A stretch of 64,000 nucleotides of DNA from Eledone cirrhosa (GCA_964016885.1 OZ024740.1:197763082-197827081), one strand, 5' to 3'; numbered from the stretch's first letter, positions 11,083 to 24,500 are shown. The notes: generated by a model from the letters alone, not told the origin. Translations and numbers: made by a program.

Positions 11083-12931
11083 ATGGAGACAGAATTCTAT
11101 ATCAACTTAGCGCTCTCCACTTTGGAAAACGAAACATACTACGAAAAGGCTGAACACTACAATCAACAGAAAATTATGAGAAACCTAAAAACTCTAATCA
11201 ACGAATACAAAGAAGGACTCACTAACAAGGAATTCAGCTTCATCACAGACTTCACAAGTAAATCCAGCCCTTTCTACGGTATCCCTAAAGTACATAAAAG
11301 CGAATCAATAAGTAAGGCATGCAAGGAAGCCACAGACAGTCATCAATGTCCCCTCACCCAATGATCTCAAATTAAGACCTATAATAGCAGGCCCCGCTTG
11401 CGAAACGCACCGTCTTAGCAACTTCATTGATACCCTTCTCAAACCCTTCCTCAAGCACATCAAAAGCTATATAAGGGACGACCTAGATATGCTCAATCAC
11501 CTCCCTAATATGCCACTTTCTGAACAAACCCTACTAGTGACGTTCGATGTAGTCAACCTATACTCCAACATCCCCCACAACCTAGGAATAGAAGCTATCC
11601 AATTCTGGCTGGATAATTTCCACAATGAACTCCCACAACGCATCAAAAAAGAATTCGTGATAGAGGGACTCAAATTTATCTTGGAGAACAATTACTTCGT
11701 TTTCAATAACAAACCCTACAGGCAGAAATCTGGGACCGCTATGGGAACGAAAACAGCCCCCACTTATGCCAACCTAGTCATGGGATACCTGGAAATCACC
11801 CTCTACACTAAAGTCCTAACCAAATTTGGAGACACCCTCCACTTACACATTGAAAGGAACTGGAAGCGATATCTAGATGACTGCTTCATCCTTTGGCACG
11901 AAAACATCGAAAAACTTAAAGAATTTCACACCCTTATAAATGGGCTCAACACAAATATTAACTTCACGATGGAATACAGCCATCAACAACTCCCCTTCCT
12001 CGACATCCTCATTAAGATCCATAACAAAAAAATAGAAACAGACATATACTACAAGCCCACAGACTCCAAGCAATATCTCCCCTTCAACTCTTGCCACCCT
12101 AGACACGTTAAAATTAATATTCCCTACAACTTAGCCAAGAGAATCTGTACTATAGTCTCCAATAAAAACATCTGCTACTTACGGCTACAAGAACTAAAGG
12201 ACACACTCATAGGCAGGGACTACCCTGCATCACTAATTGACAATGGAATCCAACGTGCCCTAAAACTCAGTACCCAGGACCTTAGACACCCTAAAGTAAA
12301 TCAACCAAAACTAAAAGCTCTTCCATACATCTCCACACACAACCCCCTCAACAATGAGGCCTTTGACACCATCCTCCAGAACATCCCTGTATTGAAAAAG
12401 GACCATAGAATGAACCAAATTCTACGAACACACGATATCATAAAGAGCAAAAGACAATCCAAGTCAATGAAAAACATCTTAACACATGCCAAAGTACTAC
12501 CAACCACAACAACGAAACCCACAGTAAAAAAATGCGATAGACCCAACTGTGGCATTTGCATCAACCTAATAGAGGGTTCGGAATTCTATTTCAAAGATGG
12601 ACAACGTTTTATAGTAAAACACAATTTCACATGTGCATCGGAAAATCTAATATATGTATTAACTTGTTCAGGTTGTCGAGAACAATACATAGGCCAGACC
12701 AAAAACAGCCTCCGCCAACGCATGACTGTCCATAGATCTCAAATCAAAATACGGGAATACAGGAAAATACCACTGAGTGAACACATTGATACCTGTGCCG
12801 CCCAAAATCATCCCGACTTCAGAATCTTTCCCCTCTACAAATTTAAAGATAATGCCACCCACACCCAGCGCATCAGCAAGGAATCTTACTTCATTAACAA
12901 ATACGGACCCCGTCTAAACACTTCTCCCTAA
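11083..12931 (+). pseudogene. PLE-1: Penelope-like RT with C-terminal GIY-YIG nuclease
   Basis: Penelope-type reverse transcriptase. The first part (11083 to about 11340) carries FYGIPKVHKS. After a frameshift between 11335 and 11348 the frame stays open to 12931 with LRPIIAGP, LVTFDVVNLYSNIP, GTAMGTKTAPTYANL and catalytic YLDD at 11870-11881. A CDRPNCGIC knuckle near 12533 precedes the GIY-YIG nuclease (LIYVLTC ... YIGQT near 12686). Downstream RMTVHR, LSEHI and ESYFINKYGP fit the rest of the fold. The N-terminus is shorter than a complete PLE. It lies between inverted arms. Without the frameshift the catalytic residues look intact. Confidence 0.92.
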
Positions 12932-13071
12932 GACGAACCCACAACATACACACGTCAACATAAATACCTCCATCAGCACACATCTCTACCCACATATAAA
13001 CACAATGACATACGTAAACACACATGCTCTATGGTGCAACACAAAAAAATATATGTGCATATATGTATGTA

Positions 13072-13223
<152 letters not shown>

Positions 13224-13365
13224 ATATATGTGTGTGTATATATATATAGTGAATATCATTTCACACCCTTTTTTTGTTAAGATTTTTGATGTTCTATTAA
13301 GAGAACCGATTTTACTGAAAAAATCGAATAATGTACACCATTTTACCAGGGGGAAAAATACTGGT

Positions 13366-13417
<52 letters not shown>

Positions 13418-13483
13418 ATATATACACACACACATACACACGCGTACATCAACATACAAAGAGACTTATATATACACACACAC

Positions 13484-13586
13484 TTCTCCGTATAAGACAA
13501 AAGCTGAAAAATATCTTTTGACATGCTAAAATATTGCTTTCAGACACATTCTTACTGACCATCCCTGCCACCACAAATTACTCTGC

Positions 13587-13637
<51 letters not shown>

Positions 13638-13706
13638 ATCTTAATAGCCATTTGACACACATCGCTGCTAACCATTATCACAACATCGAACACCTTACTA
13701 CTACTA

Positions 13707-13742
<36 letters not shown>

Positions 13743-14152
13743 TTGTTGTGAAAGAGTCATTTCTCAATCTTGGCGCGAAACCAATTTTTATTCACATGAC
13801 CTCTACCGACCAATCAAAATTGTTTTGACCACAAGAATTTTTGCAAATTGGAGCCACTTTTTTAACATAAAAACAGTCTTGGCGCAAAATCAATTTTTTA
13901 CATTCACATGATCTCTACCGACCAATCAAAATTGTTTTGACCACAAGAATTTTTGCAAATTGGAGCCACTTTTTTAACATAAAAACAGGTAGAATTCCCA
14001 AAACTAATCAGATCAGAGCAAACAGCACGGACACTCTATCTCAAAATTATTTTTGAAAAGCATTTAGAAATGCGCAACCGGTAAATACTTAAAAACTTAA
14101 AACCACAACTGAATACTAACCCATACAATTACTAATACTCTTTTATTCCTAA
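13484..14152 (-). repeat. PLE-1 right terminal arm, part 1
   Basis: Reverse complement of the left arm from its inner end outward. It stops abruptly at 14152, where a Helitron begins, and resumes at 15269. Confidence 0.88.
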
Positions 14153-14457
14153 CTAGCAGTAAAGCCCGGCGTTGCTCGGGGTCGCTCAGTAGCTGTGTTA
14201 AAGTTACAATGTTAAGTTTCTTTTTTGGCTTAAAAACTGTAGTGTCTACTGTGCAGACTTGCATGTGGTGTTTTTGATTAATATTCCCTCAACCAACAAT
14301 ATGCCTTATGAAGTTAAGAAAACATAACGATAACCCGACTGTTATAACAAAAGAGGATGCTGGGGATAAAAACTGCACTGGTTATTTATTAACAAAGATC
14401 GAAAATGTAAACACTGCAACGCAGAGAAAAACATTAGCGTAACCAAATTATCAGTTA

Positions 14458-14676
14458 TGTCTGTCTGCACGCCTATATCACCTCTCTGCACGACTATCTG
14501 TCTGCACGCCTATATCACCTCTCTGCACGACTGTCTGTCTGCACGCCTATATCACCTCTCTGCACGACTGTCTGTCTGCACGCCTATATCACCTCTCTGC
14601 ACGACTATCTGTCTGCACGCGTATATCACCTCTCTGCACGACTGTCTGTCTGCACGACTGTCTGTCTGCACGCCTA
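14458..14676. repeat. 37-bp minisatellite inside the Helitron
   Basis: About five copies of a 37-bp unit built on CTGTCTGCACGCCTATATC, with few differences, then shortened units. The reading frame over it is only a translated repeat. There are no unique spacers, so it is not a CRISPR array. Confidence 0.93.
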
Positions 14677-14736
14677 ACGAAGTTTACAGATACATATATT
14701 TTAAATAAACTTATATAATTTTTGCTTTTTTTTACG

Positions 14737-15019
14737 AAATATTTGCTTGTTTTACGTAGTCTTTAAATAGACTTGTTTTCAAGTAAAAATATTGTTTTAA
14801 AATGTTTTTAAATGGAAATGAAGCTTGTTTTACGTAGTCTTTAAATAGAGTTGTTTTCAAGTAAAAATATTGTTTTAAAATGCTTTTAAATGGAAATGAA
14901 GCAAAACGGAAGCTTAGTGTTCGAACTGATGAATTTTGCAGGTCAATATTTTGCTGGCTCGACAACTGTTCGTGTATTGTGTTAATGTCATTTTAAACGC
15001 TGAGAAAGCCAGCGTAATT
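14737..15019 (+). repeat. 283-bp direct repeat, copy 1
   Basis: Matches 15396-15678 with about one mismatch. It contains a roughly 78-bp tandem doublet (GCTTGTTTTACGTAGTC) followed by unique sequence ending in AAAGCCAGCGTAATT. This copy lies within the Helitron. Confidence 0.95.
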
Positions 15020-15268
15020 TTTTACGTAAGACGCTCAATGTAAACAGAACAAAGGGAAATAACTGATAACTTACGCTCAAAAATCGATACATTATATTCG
15101 ATTTCGTCACATAGGGTGGGTCAATTTGAAATATTTTTTTCCGATGTCTTCGCTAGGGCTCAATGTACAAGTATAGCAATTTCGGTGCAATTCCGTGAGA
15201 GATTCTAAGAGGAGATGTGTGCCAAAAATCGATAGACAGACAGACAACCACAGTTTTATATATATAGA

Positions 15269-15324
15269 TTAAACCATTTTTCAACTGTGAACAATTTGTC
15301 AGCATTTTCTATTCCGTTTACCAA
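15269..15324 (-). repeat. PLE-1 right terminal arm, part 2
   Basis: Completes the right arm after the Helitron; reverse complement of 10305-10360. Confidence 0.88.
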
Positions 15325-15364
15325 TATAATATATAATAACTTGTGTGTTACACCTCTATTCTTT

Positions 15365-15395
<31 letters not shown>

Positions 15396-15400
<5 letters not shown>

Positions 15401-15678
15401 TTTGCTTGTTTTACGTAGTCTTTAAATAGACTTGTTTTCAAGTAAAAATATTGTTTTAAAATGCTTTTAAATGGAAATGAAGCTTGTTTTACGTAGTCTT
15501 TAAATAGAGTTGTTTTCAAGTAAAAATATTGTTTTAAAATGCTTTTAAATGGAAATGAAGCAAAACGGAAGCTTAGTGTTCGAACTGATGAATTTTGCAG
15601 GTCAATATTTTGCTGGCTCGACAACTGTTCGTGTATTGTGTTAATGTCATTTTAAACGCTGAGAAAGCCAGCGTAATT
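15396..15678 (+). repeat. 283-bp direct repeat, copy 2
   Basis: Almost identical to 14737-15019 but outside the Helitron, preceded by (TA)n and joined at its last bases (GTAATT/CACC) to the PLE-2 coding fragment. The near identity indicates a recent copying event or gene conversion. Confidence 0.95.
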
Positions 15679-16519
15679 CACCTCCAACCATCCAAAGCAC
15701 ACGAAGACGAACATTCCTTTTAACCTAGCAAGAAGAATTTGCACAATTGTCTCCAATTATGAAACGCGAAATAAAAGACTTCAAGAATTAAAGGAAATTC
15801 TACTTGAGAGAGAGTACCCACTATTACTAATAAATAATGGAATAGAAAGGGCTAAAGCAATAGGCATTGATGAATTACGGAAACAGAAACAAATTCAAGG
15901 TACGTCCAATATTCTATCATATATCTCAACACACAACCCAAGAAATGCGGAAGCTTACAACACTATTCACAATAACACCCCACTACTAAAACAAAACCCA
16001 AGAACAAAAAAAGCCCTTGAAACACACAAAATAATCAAAAGCAAAAGACAACCAAAATCACTGAAAACATTACTCACCAATGCCAAATTACCTACCACAA
16101 ACCCACAACCAAGTATCAAAAAATGTGGTCGCTCTAATTGTGGAACCTGCACTCACCTCATTGAAGGCAACACGTATACATTTAAATCAGGACAAAATTT
16201 TACTGTAAAAAATCACTTCACTTGCTCAACAAAAAATCTAATTTATGCCATTAAATGTAAAGGATGCAATGAAGATTATATAGGACAAACTAAACTCACA
16301 CTCAGAAACAGAATGACAGTTCATCGCCAACAATTACGAGATCCAACCACGAGACAAATACCACTAAGTGCACATCTAGACATTTGCGCAAGTAATAAGA
16401 CACCCAAATTCCAAGTCTTCCCATTTTACCTTTGCGCTAACAATACAACAGAACAAATGCGAATAAATAAGGAAAATATGTTTATTCAAAAATATAGACC
16501 AACATTAAATAAGGTTTAA
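15677..16519 (+). CDS. PLE-2: 5'-truncated Penelope-like ORF with GIY-YIG nuclease
   Basis: An open frame of 280 codons ends at TAA 16517-16519. It has no initiating ATG at its 5' end because homology to the PLE RT starts abruptly at 15677 after a stop at 15674. It covers the end of the RT (NIPFNLARRICTIV), the linker (SYISTHNP, IIKSKRQPKS), a CGRSNCGTC knuckle and the GIY-YIG domain (LIYAIKC ... DYIGQT, MTVHRQQL, IQKYRP). Its protein is clearly related to PLE-1 but distinct. No stop or frameshift interrupts it, so the insertion is fairly young, yet it lacks the RT catalytic core and cannot mobilise itself. Confidence 0.9.
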   Translation, partial: FTSNHPKHTKTNIPFNLARRICTIVSNYETRNKRLQELKEILLEREYPLLLINNGIERAKAIGIDELRKQKQIQGTSNILSYISTHNPRNAEAYNTIHNNTPLLKQNPRTKKALETHKIIKSKRQPKSLKTLLTNAKLPTTNPQPSIKKCGRSNCGTCTHLIEGNTYTFKSGQNFTVKNHFTCSTKNLIYAIKCKGCNEDYIGQTKLTLRNRMTVHRQQLRDPTTRQIPLSAHLDICASNKTPKFQVFPFYLCANNTTEQMRINKENMFIQKYRPTLNKV

Positions 16520-17010
16520 TATACATTATGTCAACACCACAATATGACATACACACACACACATAACACCTACTTTAGAAAATAAAAACCCGAACTAAAT
16601 AAACCTTAAACATACGTTTGCACTGGCAATACAACAGCAAACACGAAAAAGTCAGGAAAATATGTTCATTCAAAAATATTCCTACTAAAGGAATCATTTT
16701 CCTACACACACACATACACACACACAATATATATATATATATATATATATTCTCTTCATCTTAACATGTTAACCATACTCCCACACACATAACACCCATA
16801 CACACACATAAAAACCCCCACACCTACAACACCCTCCCCATTTCTACTAATAGAACCACTTTCCTACACACATATATATATACACACACAAAAAAAATAT
16901 ATATTCTCTCTATCTAACATACTCGCACACACACACATAACACCCATATACACACACACACAACTCCCTCCCCCATCTCTACTAATAGAATCATCTTCCA
17001 ATACACACAT

Positions 17011-17043
<33 letters not shown>
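16520..17043 (+). other. PLE-2 3' trailer with decayed ORF echo and CA-rich DNA
   Basis: Bases 16614-16683 repeat, with substitutions, the last codons of the ORF (16431-16500), so the 3' end was partly duplicated. The rest is alternating CA/CCA-rich blocks with two similar segments (16690-16860 and 16860-17043) and short (TA)n. Confidence 0.6.
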
Positions 17044-17045
<2 letters not shown>

Positions 17046-17746
17046 AGCACACAAATAAACACATATCTTCAGTCTCAATAGAAAATCTGAACTCTGACAC
17101 CTGAACTCTGACAGCTGGCCATATTCACTGAACCAGAACATTTCTCCCAATCCCTTTTCCCTTGACCACTATCTCTCCATTGTCATAACATTCACTATAA
17201 AGACTACAGAATAGTTTTCCAAATAAGGGCGCAAAAATGTAATGAAAACTTGTTCACGTGACAGCCAAATTTCATTTATAACCAACCAAAAAAAAAAAAA
17301 AAAAAAAAAAAAGCCTTCGTGAGCCTCATTTTTTCAAGTAAAAAGAAATTCAAACACTCATATATGAAAAAACAACCTGTGACAACCCCCCTCTCTTATT
17401 TGAAGAACTATTGTAACGCGAACTGGCGCGAAATTTATTATAATTATTGACAAACCAATCAAATTACTTCTCGAAAAACCTGGTTTTCGAGCCAGTTTTT
17501 CCATATAAAACAAGTAACATTTAGAGACCAACCAGATGTGAGAAAAACCACAGACCCTCCATCTCAACTCACCTTTTGAAAAGCAGAAGAACTGCGAAAC
17601 CGGTAAAGGAACCAAATAAATATATATATTTAAAAAAAAAATAAGACTCCAGTTGCATTTTCGATTTCATCTCTTTTTCTTTATACTTCCACTCGTGTAG
17701 GACACCTCGGTTATTTTTCATTTTGTAAAAAAAACCTCACTTTCTA

Positions 17747-17750
<4 letters not shown>
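17044..17750 (+). repeat. PLE-2-type terminal repeat, copy a
   Basis: A roughly 700-bp block repeated in the same orientation at 21110-21790. It carries blocks analogous to the PLE-1 arm: GCGCGAAATTTATT, a CAAACCAATCAAATTA block and TTTTGAAAAGCAGAAG next to GCGAAACCGGTAAAG. The last two resemble PLE-1 TTTTGAAAAGCA and GCGCAACCGGTAAA. A poly(A) run at 17289-17311 interrupts it. Confidence 0.75.
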
Positions 17751-17780
<30 letters not shown>

Positions 17781-17818
17781 ATGTATGTTTGTTTGAATGT
17801 ATATATGCATATATACAC

Positions 17819-17886
<68 letters not shown>
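17747..17886. repeat. (TA)n microsatellite
   Basis: Long TA run with a short unique interruption at 17783-17818. Bases 17887-18230 hold no recognisable gene or element. Confidence 0.95.
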
Positions 17887-17888
<2 letters not shown>

Positions 17889-18230
17889 TAGAAAAGGTGA
17901 CAGGGACCTTGGAGCGCGGTGGTGGGGCCTTTTCTGTTTGCGATTTCGAAGAAAGATTCAAACATACTATTTGAAGAGGTACCACACCCCATCACTGGTA
18001 TCTCTTAGAAGCATTCTCTTATATTTATTGGGAACTCATTCAGATAAAGTCCGAACGTTCTCTATGCGTGTGTACATAAAACAGCGTAATTCATGTAACA
18101 GGGTAACTTCGGTGAGATCTCGAAATGAACAATCAATATTGATAGAAAGTAGTATATTGATTCTATACATACTACATGAATGTTTCATTCAGTGCATGAC
18201 TCCATGTGTTTATGAAACACTCATAATAAA

Positions 18231-18384
<154 letters not shown>

Positions 18385-18476
18385 TGTATATATCTATATA
18401 TGTGTGTGTATGTGTGTATATATATAAAAGCGTACATATGCTGTATATGTGGACGTGCAATTATATATGAATATAA

Positions 18477-18479
<3 letters not shown>

Positions 18480-18514
<35 letters not shown>

Positions 18515-18564
18515 TATACGCGTGTGCGTGTGTGCGTGTGTGCGTGTGTGTGAGTGTGTGTATT

Positions 18565-18600
<36 letters not shown>

Positions 18601-18616
18601 TGAGAGAATGATAGAG

Positions 18617-18667
<51 letters not shown>

Positions 18668-18735
18668 GGGAGAGAGAGAGAGAGAGAAAGAGAGAAAGAG
18701 AGAGAGAGAGAGAAAGTAAGAGATAGAGAGTGAGA
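18480..18735. repeat. Compound TA / TG / GA microsatellite
   Basis: TA to about 18510, TG to about 18585, then an interrupted (GA)n purine strand to about 18735. Reading frames over it are low-complexity artefacts. Bases 18740-19030 show no recognisable gene. Confidence 0.95.
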
Positions 18736-19030
18736 GAAAGAGAGAGAGGGAAGGAAAAAAGCGAGTGTTGGATAGACTAAAAAAAAAAGATGATTGGTAG
18801 TTTGATAGATCGATAGGTACATATGTAGCAGAGTGTGAGAATGCATTTTTCACAGCTAAGCTAAATTTATTGAGGCGTAACATTTCATTATTCATTATCA
18901 TTATCGCCTTTTTACCTGTAGTGGTTAGTCACAATAGAAGTCACATTATTTTAAGACATGCGTTGACATGCTTTGGAATTTCTCATTCCTGCTTGTACAC
19001 GAGAATTACTTTCACTCAGATGCATACACA

Positions 19031-19537
19031 TCTATATATATAAAACTGAGGATGTCTGCCTGTGTGTGTGAGTTTGAATCCCTAAAACTAGAGAACCACC
19101 CAACCGACTGTTTTCAAACTTTACACATGTAATACTTATGTTTCAGCGAGTGTTCTGAGAAAAATAATTTCAAAATTTCAATGCCCTAGGGACCGCATTA
19201 GGCGATTTAGTGATCTCTCTCTATAATTCTTAGTCTTTCTCTTTTTAGATAGATACATACATATAACGTCGCGCCCTTATAATATCTGTCTGTATGTCTG
19301 GCTGTCTGCTGCCTCAGGTTATTCTGCCACCCTTGCTCAAGACAAATCTCACACTCATTCCCCAAACAGTTGGTAAGTGCACATAACTTCTTCCTCACGT
19401 TTTAAGCCACAGTGTTGCTTAGTTACGTACCACCCTAACTTCTTTGCCAGCCGTGGTTGTGGCAATACTAAACTTAGCTAAGGCGGTTATATATTTCACA
19501 ATACCTTATCCCGTGCAACGCCGGGTACCACTGATAG
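19031..19537 (+). mobile_element. Non-autonomous Helitron
   Basis: Starts A|TC with TCTATATATATAAAACTG, the same 18 bases that open the Helitron at 14153-15268 on its own strand, and ends with a CCCG/CGGG hairpin (19510-19525) followed by CACTGATAG|T, a slightly altered CTRR end. About 507 bp, non-coding. The two copies share termini but not their interiors. Confidence 0.85.
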
Positions 19538-19576
19538 TATACCATAAGTTAACAAACACATAAATCGTTTAGATCC

Positions 19577-19722
19577 AACATGGCTGTATGTTTAAGAAGT
19601 TCGCATCACAATCACATGGTTCTGGATTCAGTCATTGTGAGTGACACATTGGGCATGTGTTTGCTAGTATAGCCTCAGGTTGACCAGTGACGTGAGTGGA
19701 ATTTGGTAGTCAGAATATATAT
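19577..19722 (+). mobile_element. tRNA-derived SINE (common cephalopod family)
   Basis: A-box-like TGGCTGTATGTTTAAG, B-box-like GGTTCTGGATTCAGTC, then the family body GCCTCAGG...GACC and GTGGAATTTGGTAG, ending in a TA tract. I recognise this layout as one of the most abundant cephalopod SINEs. The copy is diverged. Confidence 0.85.
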
Positions 19723-19808
19723 ATATATACTTACGGTAAATATTGATGCAATTCAATTCAAGCACTCAACGCACTTTTTCCACATAGGAGTGTCGGAGTA
19801 TATTTAGA

Positions 19809-21841
<2,033 letters not shown>

Positions 21842-21861
21842 GATATTAACAAATGGAAACT

Positions 21862-21962
21862 ATATTTATAAAACCATATTTATTTCATTATACATATTTC
21901 AAGGACACCAAGTTAAATTATGGTGTGCTTTCATCAGATAAAATAGATCAGTTTTATAAATA
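21862..21962 (-). ncRNA. Hammerhead ribozyme, type I (HHR1)
   Basis: Minus strand: CTGATGA (21937-21931), helix II AAGCACACC/GGTGTCCTT with one C-C mismatch at pair 4 and a 12-nt loop (21910-21921), GAAA (21900-21897), a minimal helix III closed by AT...AT, and predicted cleavage after 21889 (ATA). Helix I is long: the bases after the site pair with those before CTGATGA over 8 continuous pairs including a G-T, then more after small interruptions. All core positions of the hammerhead are present. It is adjacent to (TA)n and to PLE-type repeats. Catalytic activity is inferred. Confidence 0.85.
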
Positions 21963-22087
21963 AATATTGACATACCCTTAAAGAATGCAACCATTGCCTG
22001 TTGGAAGCTCCCGGATAGTGGAGTTGTAGCTTTAATTATATTATTAGTATTGGATATTTTTATTTTTAAAATAAGCCGTTGGGTTAC

Positions 22088-22270
22088 GGAGAAAAGGAAA
22101 AAGAAAAAGAAAAAGAAAAAGAAAAAGAAAAAGAAAAGGAAAAAGAAAAAGATAGAGAAGGAGAGAAAGAAAGAGAGAATGAAAGAGACAGAGAGAGAGA
22201 AAGACCAGAAACAACAGAGAGAGAAAGAGAGAGAGAGGAGACAGAGAAGAGGGGAGAGAACGAAAAACCC
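22088..22270 (+). repeat. Pure purine tract (GAAAAA)n / (GA)n
   Basis: About 180 bases almost entirely of A and G on this strand: first a hexamer-like AAAAAG repeat, then irregular GAGAGA. The charged Lys/Glu/Arg frames are artefacts. It could form triplex DNA. Confidence 0.93.
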
Positions 22271-23229
22271 TAAGTCATAACTTGTTGAGTTAACTTAACA
22301 ATTGAGATGAAATGAATAAATAAAATTAGAAATGTTAATAATCATGAATGGAATATACATATATACTATGAGAAATTTAACCATTGTTTAAATATGATTA
22401 GATGTTTAGTTAATCATTTAAATATTGAGATCAATATATTAAAAATTGGGATCTATATATTAAGAAATCCATATATTATTAAAGATTTACATATCATATA
22501 ACACGTATACACACGCACAAATACATACATATAAATATATATACACACTTATAAAATACATATACATATCTAATTACACACAAAACATAAAGGATTCTTT
22601 AATTTAATTTAAGATATAGGAATCTTATATAATGTTATAATTGTTAAGATATTAAAGGAAATTTTATGTTATGCACACTTTATGTTATTAAACCAATTTT
22701 TTTTTATATAAGTTTTATAAGATTACCTGTTATGTATTTATGGCTGTTATTATATGTCTATCTGTCACAAATCTTGCGATAATCACTATACATAAGTGCA
22801 ATCGAATTGTATGGATATACACGCACATGTACATACACAATTCACACATATACATACATATATGTGTACCCTCAACAAATGTGTACCCTCAACGCATCAC
22901 GTATACATATACATACAGATAGACATACACGCATAAAACATATGTACATGCATGTCAATACACATATATACATATACACACACATATAGAGAGAAGTATA
23001 TATATAAATACAGTACATAGTATAATTGAGTACATAAAATACAAAAGAATTATATTACAATTTGAAAATATAATTATAAGCAATATAACTTTAAAAACAA
23101 TATAATTTTAAAGTATTATAGAATATTTTAAGTTATAATTTCAAAATAATAGTATGTTTAATATATTTAGTATAGACATTTTCTACGTATATTTAACTTA
23201 AACTTTGAAAGGATAAACTTTCGAAAATA
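22271..23229. other. AT-rich DNA without recognisable gene
   Basis: Strongly AT-rich, with CA/TA-rich microsatellite-like blocks near 22500-22560 and 22810-22990. I see no coding region, RNA gene or recognisable element. Confidence 0.6.
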
Positions 23230-23709
23230 GAAGCTATCAAACAATAAAAAAATATTTTCTCCTTTCAAGAGCTCTCAATATATTTCTCTAGAATAGAAAC
23301 TAAAGAATATTCGTTGATTTGGAATATTATTTCAAAAAACTACTCCTTTTAACTCCTCTTCAGAAAATTGTGATCTTTGTATAGAGGAAATATTCTTTAT
23401 ATTAAAGACCAAAAATTCCCTGAACTTAAGAAATAATTTATTCAGTTGCTGCAGACATAGATTAAACTCAACGTTTAAATATAAATATAAATTTAAAATG
23501 TAATATATAATTAATTAATTAATTTTATTAATATATTGAACCTGTCGATAAATCATTAGATTCCTTCATCTTTTTATACACTCAAGTAAAAATAACTTTT
23601 CTTCCTAAATATAAATAAATATAATAAACTATTCTAGAGAAATATATTGAGAGCTCTTGAAAGGAGAAAATATTTCTTATATATATTTTTTTATTGTTTG
23701 ATAGCTTCT
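23230..23709. repeat. Foldback repeat abutting the R4-c fragment
   Basis: 23230-23303 is the reverse complement of about 23622-23709 (shared block CTCTAGAATAG / CTATTCTAGAG and CTATCAAACAATAAAAAAATA), with about 320 bases between. The right arm ends exactly where the R4-c coding fragment begins. Confidence 0.8.
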
Positions 23710-24500
23710 CCTGCTGAACTGGTCATTGCAAGAACTAAGTGAGATGGATGTTAGAACTCGCAAACTTCTCAGTGTTACTGGGAACTTTAACATCAATGGT
23801 GATGTCTGCTGCACAAAAGGGGAGGGCCATCAGCTGACAATAAATGTAGGCTATGTAAAAAAAAGATCGGGGATGTAAGCCACATTGTTGCCAGCTGCGA
23901 AAGAATGTCATCTTGCTACTACCTCCCCATGAGACACGATGGGATAGCTAGAACCATCTGGAACGCACTTCAGAAAACAAAATTAACAACAAACGAGGAA
24001 GAATATATTGAGACAGAATACTGAAGGAATACTGAAAATTAAAATCGCCACCAAAGTAAAGCATAACCGGCCTGATATTGTTGTTTGGGACCACACATTG
24101 AAAACGTGTTCTGTTGTGGAGATCAGCTGCCCACTTGATGTAAACGTTGTCAGAAAAATACAGGAGAAGGAGGACATCTACGGACCATTGATGAGGAGTT
24201 TACAAATCCAGTATCCAAGATACACTTTTAGCTTCATACCCATCATTATTGGAGCTACGGGTTATATACCAACCCGCTTGGACCAAAGTATGACTGAACT
24301 TGGATTTGCGGACAAAGAGTGCAGCTCCCTAATTCATAGTCTACAAATGGCTGCGATAGCTGGCACCTTCAAAATTTGCAAAACATTCTTGCGATTCAGG
24401 GAATGACAATTTCTTTTCTTTTACAACCTTGCTACCAGGAAGGTTGCTGGTCAAAAAAAATATACTCGAAATTAAGAGAAAGAGATAACATACATACATA
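23709..24500 (+). pseudogene. R4-c: C-terminal end of an RLE-type LINE
   Basis: Remnant of a retrotransposon polyprotein. It begins inside the post-RT region (NWSLQELSEMDVRTRKLL), skips by deletion to a zinc knuckle CRLCKKKIGDVSHIVASC, and ends with the restriction-like nuclease (HNRPDIVVWDH ... VVEISCP) and the conserved IPIIIGATGYIP tail. The nuclease frame is open from 24008 to 24406, but upstream parts are frameshifted. A 3' UTR with a CTTGCTACCAGGAAGG block follows, then (ACAT)n at 24499. The 3' end recurs at 44151-44315. The protein is related to R4-b but separate. Confidence 0.87.

Larger units (their letters stand above)
14153..15268 (-). mobile_element. Non-autonomous Helitron inside the PLE-1 arm
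   Basis: On the minus strand it starts with TC (TCTATATATATAAAACTG) at 15268 and ends with CTAG at 14153, preceded by a CCCG/CGGG hairpin (14165-14180). Helitrons begin TC, end CTRR with a 3' hairpin and insert between A and T without target duplication. Here the host reads AA then TT across the insertion, and the intact left arm (10305-11059) shows the uninterrupted AATT, giving a precise empty site. It encodes no Rep/helicase. Inside are a 37-bp minisatellite and a 283-bp repeat. Confidence 0.93.

Noticed and set aside
14457..14708. Possible CRISPR-like array or repeat protein (37-bp units)
   Set aside because: The units are contiguous without unique spacers and lie inside a Helitron of a eukaryote; it is a minisatellite.
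19051..19070. CTGAGGATG in a Helitron as a hammerhead core
   Set aside because: No helix II or GAAA follows; it is part of the conserved Helitron start.
22050..22280. Lys/Glu-rich protein
   Set aside because: Translation of a pure purine tract.
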